Assembly: GCA_937948705.1 (NCBI GenBank)
Contig: CALECF010000011.1
Coordinates: forward strand, 1 to 60,935
Origin: an uncultured Anaerosolibacter sp.
GTDB lineage: Bacteria > Bacillota_A > Clostridia > Peptostreptococcales > Thermotaleaceae
Direction of reading: 5' to 3'
Length of the DNA: 60,935 nt
The translations under genes were made by a program, and so were the position numbers. Under the pieces are notes generated by a model. The model was not told where the DNA came from. It saw nothing but the letters and a program-made list of their open reading frames with translations, and did not search any database. Each line of letters opens with the position of its first letter. Position 1 is the first letter of the stretch. Below are positions 1 to 7,419 of the stretch, in pieces.

Positions 1-699
1 ACTATCGTAGTAAATGCTGATCATGAACCACTCATTCCCACTGAGACGTTTGAAGCTGTGCAAGAGAAAATACGAACACGCGAAAAAATAAAAAGACCCA
101 ACCAAAAACCACTCGAAGGGTGTAGGCATTGGCTGTCTGGATTAGTCAGATGCAGTAATTGTGATGCAACCCTAGTTTATACCGCACTAAGAGCACCTAG
201 CTTTCAGTGCAAAGGTTATGCTTCTGGCCGGTGTAAAGTATCTCACAGTATTACAGTTAAAAAGATCGAAGAAGCGGTCTTAGATGAGCTCCTGCGATTG
301 ACAAAGGGCGTAGAAACTCAGAACTATAATATTAAATCTAATAACAATGCTGATCTTGAAATTGAATCACTAGAAAAGCAGCTGGATAAAATCAAAGGTA
401 AGCTAGATAGAGCAAAACAGGCATTCTTAGCTGAGATTGATACACTCCAAGAGTATAAGTTTAATAAAGAGCTTCTGCAAAAGGAAGAATCGGATATTAG
501 AGAAAGAATAACAGAATTGAAGAATGCCGATAGAAAAACTGATATGAATGCGTTTAGAAAAAAGGCAGGGGTTGTATATTCCATGCTTATTTCAGAAGAT
601 GTGCCAATGATCGAAAAGCAGAAGGCTATACGCTCTATGGTTTCAAGAATAGTGTTTATAAAACAGGAAGGATACTTGGATATAGATTACTATATGTAA
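1..699 (+). CDS. Large serine recombinase, C-terminal part
   Basis: This is the carboxy-terminal portion of a large serine site-specific recombinase; the reading frame is open from base 1, so the catalytic resolvase domain lies outside the window. Visible parts are the end of the recombinase domain (T-x-E-x-F-E-A-V-Q), a zinc beta-ribbon (RCSNC followed about 25 residues later by a C-x8-C pair, FQC...GRC) and a long coiled coil rich in Leu, Lys and Glu around positions 350-540. Both the ribbon and the coiled coil are standard in integrases of the phiC31/SpoIVCA class, where they recognise att sites and control direction. The stop codon at 697-699 sits at the junction with the interrupted cotJC. 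It probably catalyses integration into, and excision from, cotJC. Confidence 0.9.
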   Translation, partial: TIVVNADHEPLIPTETFEAVQEKIRTREKIKRPNQKPLEGCRHWLSGLVRCSNCDATLVYTALRAPSFQCKGYASGRCKVSHSITVKKIEEAVLDELLRLTKGVETQNYNIKSNNNADLEIESLEKQLDKIKGKLDRAKQAFLAEIDTLQEYKFNKELLQKEESDIRERITELKNADRKTDMNAFRKKAGVVYSMLISEDVPMIEKQKAIRSMVSRIVFIKQEGYLDIDYYM

Positions 700-713
700 A
701 AACATACCCAGTT
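1..713 (+). mobile_element. Right end of an element integrated in cotJC
   Basis: The left edge of the window lies inside an integrated element whose end is the 3' part of a large serine recombinase gene. Host cotJC coding sequence begins within about 15 bases of the recombinase stop codon, so the element boundary is near positions 705-716. The rest of the element and the other part of cotJC must lie to the left, outside the window. Placement of the recombinase gene next to the attachment site is typical of serine-integrase prophages and of skin-type elements. Confidence 0.8.
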
Positions 714-815
714 GCCATCAGGACCTCCTAATTGCGTCATGATATATTGAGCAGTTTTTGGGTCTCTACATGAAATTTTAACTGGATATTCTAATTTTTT
801 TTCATAAATCCACAT
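690..815 (-). pseudogene. cotJC: Spore coat protein CotJC, 5' fragment interrupted by the element
   Basis: Starting from ATG at 815, preceded by a GAGGGGG ribosome binding site, the minus strand encodes MWIYEKKLEYPVKIS and continues to a Gly-Gly-Pro-Asp-Gly stretch at codons 30-34. This matches the N-terminus of CotJC, a manganese-catalase-like inner coat protein of about 190 residues. After Gly34 the frame leaves the CotJC pattern (family members continue Glu-Leu-...-Leu-Arg-Tyr-Leu) and ends at 690-692 inside the recombinase end, giving 41 codons. The gene is third in cotJA-cotJB-cotJC. It may be restored when the element excises; without the other side that is inference. I see no frameshift in the retained part. 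Confidence 0.85.
705..730. other. Probable attachment-site half (attL/attR) in cotJC
   Basis: This stretch spans the change from CotJC codons (Gly-Gly-Pro-Asp-Gly, positions 714-728) to element DNA next to the recombinase stop. Large serine recombinases cross over at a short core inside a roughly 40-50 bp site, so the exact base cannot be fixed from one half. The core should be shared with the other junction. Confidence 0.55.
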
Positions 816-832
816 ATGCAATGATTCCCCCT

Positions 833-1090
833 CTAGTATTTAATTTCCCAAGGCCAAGGTCCTTCAACCCATTTCCATGGGTACTGGCTTTGGGAACATC
901 CGAAATTTTTTAAAGGACCATATAAACTCTCATATTCGGCTTTTACCATCATAAGCTGATAGGTATATGTGTTGTAATCCATAAGGGCCTTTTGATCCGT
1001 CGGATGGGTATCTAGATATAAATTCAAATCTATACATGCAAATTCAAGTTCCTGCATTCTTTGCAGCATTTCTAGTCTCTCTTTATTCAT
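833..1090 (-). CDS. cotJB: Spore coat peptide assembly protein CotJB
   Basis: An 85-residue protein with the CotJB pattern: an N-terminal helix (LEMLQRMQELEFACIDLNLY), then L-D-T-H-P-x-D and a C-terminal tail ending WKWVEGPWPWE. CotJB is the second protein of the cotJ operon and in Bacillus subtilis is needed for proper inclusion of the CotJ proteins in the spore coat; the operon there is made in the mother cell under sigma E. It lies 11 bases downstream of cotJA and 17 bases upstream of the interrupted cotJC, so the operon order is conserved. No defect is visible. Confidence 0.9.
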   Translation of the reverse strand: MNKERLEMLQRMQELEFACIDLNLYLDTHPTDQKALMDYNTYTYQLMMVKAEYESLYGPLKNFGCSQSQYPWKWVEGPWPWEIKY

Positions 1091-1101
1091 GAATTTCCCC
1101 C

Positions 1102-1308
1102 CTAACCTTTCATGTCTTCATCATAATAGTATGGTGGCCAAGGCTTCACGAGTTCAGGAAATAAAGTACCTACTTTCAGTGCCATTGGCAAAGGGTACTT
1201 GAGCATATACATCTGATAGGGCACATATGCCCTGGCAAGCATATATCTTAACTGTTCAATTTCAGCAGGAACAGGATGATGTTCATAAGTTTGTTCTAGA
1301 TGTTTCAA
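1102..1308 (-). CDS. cotJA: Spore coat associated protein CotJA
   Basis: A 68-residue protein with the CotJA signature L-A-R-A-Y-V-P-Y-Q, then ...ALKVGTLFPELVKPWPPYY. CotJA is a small coat-associated protein encoded first in the cotJ operon. The start is a TTG at 1308 behind a GGGGGAAG ribosome binding site; no better ATG lies upstream. It is followed by cotJB with an 11-base gap, and the same transcript should read into the truncated cotJC. No terminator separates the three genes. I could not define a convincing sigma E promoter in the ~160 bases upstream. Confidence 0.88.
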   Translation of the reverse strand: MKHLEQTYEHHPVPAEIEQLRYMLARAYVPYQMYMLKYPLPMALKVGTLFPELVKPWPPYYYDEDMKG

Positions 1309-1424
1309 ATGTGCTTCCCCCTTTTATATGATTTCTAACTTGCAATACCATCATATTCAAAATAAAATAAAGAGAAACTTTAATTTTATAAATTTTTATA
1401 AGATTTATTCTGAAACAGAAAAAA

Positions 1425-1447
1425 GCTGCCTGAAGTTCCCAAGCAGC
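1425..1447 (-). terminator. Rho-independent terminator of the prsW-like gene
   Basis: An 8-bp stem (GCTGCTTG/CAGGCAGC on the minus strand) is followed on that strand by a run of six T residues. Confidence 0.75.
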
Positions 1448-1472
1448 ACTTATTTCAACATTCTTTTATTTT

Positions 1473-2198
1473 CTATAGAATCTCCTGCCCATCAGTTGGT
1501 CCTGCCATGGACTTTGTATAAGTTTCTCTAGACTCTTTTTTATACTCATTGAGCCTCCGTAAGTTGATAATCCACAGATATAACACAAATGGAAAAAACA
1601 ATAGCATGAGTGCAGGAATTTTAGCCATCAGAATAAAATCAAAAATTCCGTGCAAAATCACGGGGACAGTTAACGCTCTACGAAGAAAGTGCTTTCGGGT
1701 CGGTTCATCCGCAGCAAATCTTGATAAGGATAGGTAATAGCCCATGGTGACACCAAACAACATGTGGGCAGGTACAGACAAAATGCCTCGGTATAATCCC
1801 ACATATGGATTGGCCGCGAATCGAAAAACCACGTACATGATGTTTTCAATCGTTGCAAAGCCCAATGCAGCATATACTGCATATATGATACCATCAAGTT
1901 TCTCATCAAATGCCCGATGGTAATAGGCTGTCTTCATGACTACACCGCGCTTAAAAAGTTCTTCCGTAAAACCTGCTACGATAAATGCTGTGTAAGCAGC
2001 GGACAGTACACCCTCAAAAACGTTAAATGACATTAAAAAACGCTCAACGATGGCGGTTGGAATTACAGATAAAGCACCAAAGAGAAATACCTTCATCAAT
2101 AGATGTACAGGTTCACGATCGTACCGATCCGTCAAATAAGCAGCCAAAGCCAGGGCCAGTCCTGGAGAAATTGCGATAATAAATAGCCTTGTAATCAC
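1473..2198 (-). CDS. prsW: PrsW family glutamic-type intramembrane protease
   Basis: A 241-residue polytopic membrane protein with about seven hydrophobic segments. It carries the PrsW hallmarks: the Glu-Glu motif in F-T-E-E-L-F-K-R near residue 80, the F-A-T-I-E-N-I-M-Y segment near 115, and a His in the V-P-A-H-M-L-F-G-V segment near 144. PrsW makes the first cut in certain anti-sigma factors (RsiW in Bacillus subtilis, RsiT/CsfT in Clostridioides), releasing an ECF sigma factor. No anti-sigma/sigma pair is next to it, so the substrate is unknown. It is transcribed toward cotJA but ends at its own terminator. The N-terminus begins MITRLFIIAISPGLALALA, giving the first membrane segment. Confidence 0.87.
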   Translation of the reverse strand: MITRLFIIAISPGLALALAAYLTDRYDREPVHLLMKVFLFGALSVIPTAIVERFLMSFNVFEGVLSAAYTAFIVAGFTEELFKRGVVMKTAYYHRAFDEKLDGIIYAVYAALGFATIENIMYVVFRFAANPYVGLYRGILSVPAHMLFGVTMGYYLSLSRFAADEPTRKHFLRRALTVPVILHGIFDFILMAKIPALMLLFFPFVLYLWIINLRRLNEYKKESRETYTKSMAGPTDGQEIL

Positions 2199-2382
2199 AT
2201 AATCATCCTCTCTTTCCTCGACTAATAATAGTATTTGTATGTGAAAGAAATAATAAAATAGGTATTATTTACAATGATTTTATCTTCTATGTATTTCACT
2301 ATTTACGATAAAAAATCCTTTTCTTTCCCGTGTAATTCCACAAAAACTACGGATAATAAATGTAGATAAGGAGGTTTTGATA

Positions 2383-2577
2383 ATGGATGAAAAAAGAATT
2401 TACGCTAGCTTTGTAAATAATACCGATGTAAATGGCTATATTAGTGGGCTCATTCATGAGGACAAGCAAATTCATGGAGACAAAACGGAGAAAAAGAAAA
2501 AGGATCAATCAAATAACACAAAGTTCTGCAGCGAATGTATCAATGATGACCTCACGAGCCTAGATATTACAGTTTAA
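2383..2577 (+). CDS. Small charged protein, unknown
   Basis: A 64-residue hydrophilic protein. The ATG at 2383 is preferred because AAGGAGG at 2368-2374 is 8 bases upstream; an in-frame TTG two codons earlier is too close to that site. The centre is Lys-rich (KTEKKKKDQ) and the C-terminal half has a C-x-x-C pair (FCSEC). I do not recognise a family. The gene stands alone between two convergent terminators and has a strong translation signal, so it is probably expressed. The Cys pair might bind metal, but two cysteines alone prove little. Confidence 0.6.
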   Translation: MDEKRIYASFVNNTDVNGYISGLIHEDKQIHGDKTEKKKKDQSNNTKFCSECINDDLTSLDITV

Positions 2578-2588
2578 TAACTTTTAAA

Positions 2589-2620
2589 TAAAATGGTGAG
2601 AAGTATTTCTCACCATTTTA
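2589..2620. terminator. Bidirectional terminator
   Basis: A perfect 12-bp inverted repeat (TAAAATGGTGAG and its complement) with an 8-base loop lies between two convergent genes. Seven T residues follow on the plus strand. Confidence 0.85.
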
Positions 2621-2625
2621 TTTTT

Positions 2626-3879
2626 TTACCCTTCATCTCTAGTCAGATGAAGCCGGTCAAATACTTCAAAAATAATACTAAGGAGAATGGATACGATGGT
2701 TGCCAAGGTCATTCCCTTTAATTCCAAGCTGCCGATATTGAGATGGATGCCGCTGAGACCAATGGCTAAAACAGCAGAGGTTAATACTAGATTCTTGGAG
2801 TTACTATAATCCACCTTTTCTTCCACCAGCATCCGTACACCCGACGAGGCAATGACACCGAACAGTAATAGAGATACACCTCCCATAACAGGTGTAGGAA
2901 TGGTCTGAATGGCTGCCGTCAGCTTTCCTACAAAGGAGAGCAGGATGGAAATAATGGCGGCGCCTGCGATAACCCAAACACTATAAACACCTGTAATCGC
3001 CATCACGCCAATGTTTTCTCCATAGGTAGTCGTGGGTACCGAACCGAACATACCTGATAACATAGTAGAAATGCCATCTCCCAGCATAGTACGGTGTAAA
3101 CCTGGGTCTTTTTTCAAATTATGGCCAACGATGTTACTAGTCACAATGAGGTGTCCTATATGCTCCGATATCACCACAAGGGTTGCTGGCAAGATAATTA
3201 AAATAGCATCCAATTGAAAAATAGGTCGATAAAATACAGGCATCTGAAACCAATCGGCCTTGGCTATTGCACTAAAATCTACAATTCTCATAAAAATTGA
3301 AAGTATGTATCCTGAAATAATTCCAACGAGAATAGGAATTACCGCTAGAAACCCTCTAAAGACTACGGAACCAATGGTTACAATCAGGAACGTGATGATG
3401 GATACTGTAATTGTTTTTGTATCAACGGTTTCTCCAGTAAATCCAGCCATGCCTGCTGCCACTGGAGCCAGTTCAAGACCAATGATCGCCACGATGGCAC
3501 CCATGGCTGCAGGTGGAAAGACCACATCCATCCATTTCGTACCAAAGATTCGGATGATTATAGCAACCAAAGAGAATACCGCTCCTGAGACAATAAAACC
3601 ACCCAGCACCGTATTATATCCATATTTACCCATAATAATGAGGGCGGGTGAAATAAATGCAAAGCTTGAGCCCAAAAAAGCGGGAACTTTTTTCTTCGTA
3701 ATAAATATAAATAGCAGTGTTCCGATACCATTAAATAGCAATACCACAGCTGGATTGATTTTAAAAATGACAGGTACCAGCACTGAAGCACCAAACATGG
3801 CGAATAAATGCTGTATACTTAGGGGCAAAGCTTCTAGGATTGGTAATTTTTCTCCTACATCGATCTTTCTCTTTTTCAT
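2626..3879 (-). CDS. uraA: Uracil permease, NCS2 family
   Basis: A 417-residue nucleobase:cation symporter-2 protein with many hydrophobic segments. Recognisable family features are the N-terminal ...LPLSIQHLFAMFGASVLVPV, the GSSFAFISP loop, V-I-S-E-H-I-G-H (conserved Glu of the uracil site) and the F-G-S-V-P-T-T-T-Y-G-E-N-I-G segment typical of uracil permeases. It should import uracil with protons for pyrimidine salvage. The ATG at 3879 is chosen because AGGAGG at 3886-3891 lies 6 bases away, while the upstream in-frame ATG abuts that site. A perfect inverted repeat lies 60 bases upstream. No pyrimidine genes are adjacent. Confidence 0.9.
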   Translation of the reverse strand: MKKRKIDVGEKLPILEALPLSIQHLFAMFGASVLVPVIFKINPAVVLLFNGIGTLLFIFITKKKVPAFLGSSFAFISPALIIMGKYGYNTVLGGFIVSGAVFSLVAIIIRIFGTKWMDVVFPPAAMGAIVAIIGLELAPVAAGMAGFTGETVDTKTITVSIITFLIVTIGSVVFRGFLAVIPILVGIISGYILSIFMRIVDFSAIAKADWFQMPVFYRPIFQLDAILIILPATLVVISEHIGHLIVTSNIVGHNLKKDPGLHRTMLGDGISTMLSGMFGSVPTTTYGENIGVMAITGVYSVWVIAGAAIISILLSFVGKLTAAIQTIPTPVMGGVSLLLFGVIASSGVRMLVEEKVDYSNSKNLVLTSAVLAIGLSGIHLNIGSLELKGMTLATIVSILLSIIFEVFDRLHLTRDEG

Positions 3880-3937
3880 ATGCATCCTCCTGTTTTACGG
3901 AATCATCTTCATCTTATTTTGACCCTAATCCCCTATA

Positions 3938-3977
3938 ATTATGAGAGTCCATTAGCTAGCCAATGGACTCTCATAAT
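3938..3977. repeat. Perfect 16-bp inverted repeat upstream of uraA
   Basis: Arms 3938-3953 and 3962-3977 (ATTATGAGAGTCCATT and complement) are separated by 8 bases. The hairpin overlaps the stop codon of the upstream gene and precedes the uraA start by about 60 bases. Neither strand shows a clean T run, so it may be a weak terminator, an mRNA-end hairpin or an operator. Confidence 0.6.
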
Positions 3978-4537
3978 CAATATCTTTCGTTGATATAACT
4001 TTCAATAATTGATTTTCTTTTTCCCTCGACCCAAACACCCTCTTCTTTTAGGCGTTCCAACAACCTAAGGTTTTTGGAATGAAATACTACATTTTCATAA
4101 TCGTTTAGAACAATTTCAAATAGCTTGTCCTTTAGATTTTCAGATTGAACCTTGATATAATATGCCTCGACCTTGTAGAAGTCCAAAAATTCCAGGAGTT
4201 TCATGGTGGACTTGTCCTTCTGTTGATAAAAGTAATTGGCATCCTCTAGCATTTTCCTGGCTATGTTGGGATGCTTTTGAATGAGCTTAGCATCCTTAGA
4301 TTGCATGTAATTATATTTTGCCAGCATGTTATAATACTGATAGTTATAGATCCCTTTTTCAAAGGAGTCGATTCTTTGATATGGTTTAAGATTTAGGCTT
4401 TGTATGAAGGCATAGTGTTCCTCGATAAACTCTTTTTTAGAAATATCACCTTTTTTAAACTGGCGGAACAGCGATTCCCGATGATTGAAAAACTTGTCAA
4501 ATACATTTTCCTGAATACGATAGGTCAATCTAACCAC
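3977..4537 (-). CDS. Conserved hypothetical protein, helical
   Basis: A 186-residue soluble protein rich in Lys, Glu, Tyr and Phe, without membrane segments or signal peptide. The sequence looks almost entirely helical (F-N-H-R-E-S-L-F-R-Q-F-K-K-G-D-I-S-K-K-E-F near the start, repeated Tyr-rich helices in the middle). I do not recognise the family with confidence. The start codon is uncertain: GTG at 4537 and TTG at 4528 are both possible. It lies upstream of uraA in the same direction with a hairpin between them, so co-transcription is doubtful. Confidence 0.65.
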   Translation of the reverse strand: MVRLTYRIQENVFDKFFNHRESLFRQFKKGDISKKEFIEEHYAFIQSLNLKPYQRIDSFEKGIYNYQYYNMLAKYNYMQSKDAKLIQKHPNIARKMLEDANYFYQQKDKSTMKLLEFLDFYKVEAYYIKVQSENLKDKLFEIVLNDYENVVFHSKNLRLLERLKEEGVWVEGKRKSIIESYINERY

Positions 4538-4603
4538 CCATTTCGTCTAGACTATACTATAGCTTGTGGTGAAGTCCTTTATATTATGTATCATCATTCA
4601 TTC

Positions 4604-4933
4604 CTAGGCAAAACGTTCTCCATTTTCATAGTAAGACCTTTTTTCCAAAGGGTGAAAACAAATCTCTACACTGCTATATCCCATTTCATGAATAACCCGA
4701 GTAATCTCCCGTGCCACTTGATCCTGTATTTCCTGTCCTCTATCAAACCAAGCTACTTCCACAAAAGGATAGCCTGGTACGATACTTCCATCAGAAACAA
4801 AGGTGGAGGATATCCATTCTATCGTAAAATAATCCCTTGGACATTCAATTATTTTTTCTAGTACATCAATCATGGTTTTACTCACTGCACATACTTTCTC
4901 GAGGTTAACGCCTCTCATTTTGATTTGGGGCAT
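4604..4933 (-). CDS. DUF1904 family protein, tautomerase-like
   Basis: A 109-residue protein matching the DUF1904 pattern: MPQIKMRG at the start, CPRDYFTIEW in the middle, P-F-V-E-V-A-W-F-D-R-G-Q-E and a C-terminal YYENG. The fold family is related to tautomerase/MIF proteins, where Pro1, exposed after Met removal, is the catalytic base. The ATG at 4933 is chosen because it places Pro at position 2 and is 8 bases from an AGGAGG site; an upstream in-frame GTG would hide that proline. Its substrate is unknown. It stands alone, divergent from the SDR gene. Confidence 0.8.
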   Translation of the reverse strand: MPQIKMRGVNLEKVCAVSKTMIDVLEKIIECPRDYFTIEWISSTFVSDGSIVPGYPFVEVAWFDRGQEIQDQVAREITRVIHEMGYSSVEICFHPLEKRSYYENGERFA

Positions 4934-5070
4934 ACAAGCCACCTCCTTTTCATCATTGTACCCTTAAAACTACCAAAAGCAAAGTGAAAAATATGATATA
5001 CTAGCAAGCATAAGCTTATATGATACAGCCCTATAGGCTGATCTATTCAATCCCGAAGGAGGTTTTGACT

Positions 5071-5841
5071 TTGTCAAGGTTTGAAGAAAAAGTTGTCGTT
5101 ATTACCGGGGGTGCCCAAGGAATTGGTATGGCCATCTCCAGATTTTTCGCCCACGAAGGTGCATTGGTGGTCATCGCCGATATTGATAGGGATGCCTCTA
5201 AGGAAAATGAAGCATACATCCTTCAGGAGGGAGGGAAATGTATATCTATTCCTACAGATGTTGCCTCGGAAGCATCCGTTATTGAACTTATGGATACCGT
5301 CGGTCAGCAATATGGACGCATAGATATCCTAGTGAATAACGCCGCCATACCTTTTGACAAGAATATTGAAACCCGTACCATGGATGAATGGCACCATGCC
5401 CTGGCTGTTAATCTAACCGGTCCCTATATGGTCGTCAAATATGGATTGTCCTATATGAAACATACCCAAGCCTCCATTATAAATATTGCATCTACACGGG
5501 CACTGATGTCTGAGCCCAATACGGAGCCTTACTCGGCATCTAAGGGTGGACTACTGGCGCTGACCCATTCCTTGGCAATCAGCTTAGGTAAATATGGCAT
5601 CCGTGTAAATGCTCTAAGCCCAGGCTGGATCGATGTCAGTGCTTGGGGTAAAAAAGGAATCCGACAACAAGCCAGATTGTCTGATCAAGATCATCAACAA
5701 CATCCTGTCGGTCGAGTGGGTAAACCCGAAGATATTGCAAAAGCATGCCTTTTTTTATGCTCTGAAGATGCGTCTTTCATCACAGGGGCTAATTTAATTA
5801 TAGATGGTGGTATGACTGTGAAAATGATCTATGCTGAATAA
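5071..5841 (+). CDS. Short-chain dehydrogenase/reductase
   Basis: A 256-residue classical SDR oxidoreductase. The nucleotide-binding motif T-G-G-A-Q-G-I-G spans residues 12-19, A-D-I-D follows beta-2 (an acidic residue favouring NAD(H)), N-N-A-A is at 89-92, and the catalytic Ser141, Tyr154 and Lys158 occur in I-A-S-T-R and Y-S-A-S-K. The C-terminal G-A-N-L-I-I-D-G-G is also typical. The TTG at 5071 is preferred because AAGGAGG at 5056-5062 lies 8 bases upstream and the protein then begins at the usual point. The substrate cannot be read from sequence; glucose or 3-oxoacyl substrates are common in this group. It is monocistronic. Confidence 0.88.
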   Translation: MSRFEEKVVVITGGAQGIGMAISRFFAHEGALVVIADIDRDASKENEAYILQEGGKCISIPTDVASEASVIELMDTVGQQYGRIDILVNNAAIPFDKNIETRTMDEWHHALAVNLTGPYMVVKYGLSYMKHTQASIINIASTRALMSEPNTEPYSASKGGLLALTHSLAISLGKYGIRVNALSPGWIDVSAWGKKGIRQQARLSDQDHQQHPVGRVGKPEDIAKACLFLCSEDASFITGANLIIDGGMTVKMIYAE

Positions 5842-5871
5842 GACGCTAGGGAATGTATCCCTAGCGTCTTA
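5839..5871. terminator. Bidirectional terminator
   Basis: A perfect 14-bp stem (TAAGACGCTAGGGA) with a 5-base loop includes the SDR stop codon and is followed by TTTT on the plus strand. It also overlaps the 3' end of the converging cysteine-cluster gene. Confidence 0.85.
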
Positions 5872-6423
5872 TTTTAAATCATTCACCACATAACGTATAT
5901 TTTGATCCCGCTTTCGTATATTACTATCATATTGGATCAATTGTTTCACCTCAGGAATCTCTATCAACGCCTTCCAACCTAAATAGATGCCTAGAACAAA
6001 TTCCTTTCTCAGTTCCCCCATTTTGTCTAATAAAGGACATTGGTGAATCTGCTCCTTCTCTACAACCAAGGATAAACTATTCCCCTCAAGATGAGGCTCA
6101 AAGGGATAGCTTCTACATTGAATAGGCCTTAGATCACGGATACAACCATCTTCTTTGTGGCAGTGAAAGTAATATAAATATTTCACCTTTGGCGGCACAT
6201 AATAATGCTTACTGGTGTGCTTCTCAAAGTGAAATCTTTGTTCTAGGGGTGTATCCTTAAAGACACTCTCATATTCATAGGGCATAAGATAAAGCCCTAT
6301 TTCCTCCCCATCCTCGGTAAAATTTCTACAGCAGTGGCTATTACAAAGGAGACCACAGTCCTCTTCGATTACTTTTTCGCTCATATAAGCATAGGCTTTT
6401 TGATAGACTTCTTTATAGTCCAT
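5869..6423 (-). CDS. YkgJ-type cysteine cluster protein
   Basis: A 184-residue soluble protein with the Cys arrangement of the YkgJ/UPF0153 cysteine-cluster family: an N-terminal C-G-x-x-C-x3-C-C group at residues 23-32, a middle C-H-K-E-D-G-C-I and R-P-I-Q-C-R-S-Y-P-F near residue 105, and a later Cys in H-Q-C-P-L-L. These cysteines probably bind zinc or an iron-sulfur cluster. The biochemical role of the family is not established. The gene is monocistronic; its last codons overlap the shared hairpin with the SDR gene. Confidence 0.8.
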   Translation of the reverse strand: MDYKEVYQKAYAYMSEKVIEEDCGLLCNSHCCRNFTEDGEEIGLYLMPYEYESVFKDTPLEQRFHFEKHTSKHYYVPPKVKYLYYFHCHKEDGCIRDLRPIQCRSYPFEPHLEGNSLSLVVEKEQIHQCPLLDKMGELRKEFVLGIYLGWKALIEIPEVKQLIQYDSNIRKRDQNIRYVVNDLK

Positions 6424-6579
6424 TCCATCTCCTCCAACGTTTTATTCACTCCTAGATTATACAATAAAAACGCGCCCCTTTCATGCTCTAAATGAAAGTA
6501 TTTCTTTGGCGTCTTTCTTGTTGAAATATGGACAATCCTAAAAAGTATTTCCCAAGAAATATCAAGAAATATGGGAAAA

Positions 6580-6616
6580 GAGACCACTCCTTGGGTTGCG
6601 CAAGGAGGGGCCTCTC
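6580..6616 (-). terminator. Terminator of the pfl operon
   Basis: On the minus strand an imperfect stem pairs GAGAGGCCCCTCCTTG with CAAGGAGTGGTCTC and is followed by TTTT. It lies about 50 bases past the pflA stop codon. Confidence 0.75.
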
Positions 6617-6668
6617 ATAAAAGGGAGTATGTTATGCATTTTCTATATCATGCCCTCTTGGACAGAAA

Positions 6669-7400
6669 CTAGCTTACATGAATCTTATATTTTCTAAAGA
6701 CATTTTTTATCTTTTCCATAAGTTCAGGTGTGGGAGATTGTACATCTTTGAGCTCATAATTCAAACCAAGGCTCTCCCATTTATGAACGCCCATGGCATG
6801 ATAGGGCAGCAATTCAACCTTTTCTACATTTTTTAACTCTTGGATAAATCGACATAGATTTTCTATATCCTGTTCATCATCCGTGTATCCCGGAACCACA
6901 ACGTGTCGAATCCATACAGGTATATTCTTCCCCTCTAGGATTTTCGCAAATTCTAATATTTTTTCATTGCTGACACCTGTCAGTTGCCGATGTTTCTCAT
7001 CATCCATGTGCTTTAGATCTAGAAGCACCATATCCGTAAAGGGAAGAAATTGTTCAGCCCTCTGGGCATCACAATAGCCTGATGTATCTAAACAGGTATG
7101 AATGTTCTCTTCTTTACAGCTTTTTAATAAGGTTGTTAGGAAATCATGCTGCATGGTAGGTTCTCCTCCAGATACAGTAACACCACCTTTTGAAAAGCGA
7201 AAGTAGGGTTTATATCTCTTTACTTCCTCCATAATGGCATCTGCGGTCATGCTTTCGCCCACACCACCACTCCACGTATCACAATTATGGCAATACTTGC
7301 ATCGGAGAGGACAGCCAGCCAGGAATAATACATATCTTATACCTGGTCCGTCTACAGTCCCACAGGTTTCAACAGAGTGAACTTTTCCTTGTGCTGTCAT
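6669..7400 (-). CDS. pflA: Pyruvate formate-lyase activating enzyme
   Basis: A 243-residue radical SAM protein that installs the glycyl radical on PflB. The iron-sulfur motif C-P-L-R-C-K-Y-C is at residues 30-37, preceded by V-D-G-P-G-I-R and followed by H-N-C-D-T-W and G-G-V-T-V-S-G-G-E-P-T. These match PflA closely, and the length is normal. The ATG at 7400 is preferred: GAGGTG lies 6 bases upstream, and the protein then begins like other PflA proteins with x-G-x-V-H-S-x-E-T. It lies just downstream of pflB in the same operon, consistent with dedicated activation. It should be active only anaerobically. Confidence 0.95.
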   Translation of the reverse strand: MTAQGKVHSVETCGTVDGPGIRYVLFLAGCPLRCKYCHNCDTWSGGVGESMTADAIMEEVKRYKPYFRFSKGGVTVSGGEPTMQHDFLTTLLKSCKEENIHTCLDTSGYCDAQRAEQFLPFTDMVLLDLKHMDDEKHRQLTGVSNEKILEFAKILEGKNIPVWIRHVVVPGYTDDEQDIENLCRFIQELKNVEKVELLPYHAMGVHKWESLGLNYELKDVQSPTPELMEKIKNVFRKYKIHVS

Positions 7401-7419
7401 ATCCATCACCTCAATCATA

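Noticed and set aside
1309..1472. Sigma E promoter for the cotJ operon (CATATAAA as -10)
   Set aside because: The candidate -10 is too close to the ribosome binding site and no -35 with proper spacing is clear.
6546..6561. TATTTCCCAAGAAATA palindrome, repeated at 30444-30459
   Set aside because: A 16-base match in AT-rich DNA can occur by chance in a window of this size, and the two flanks share little more.
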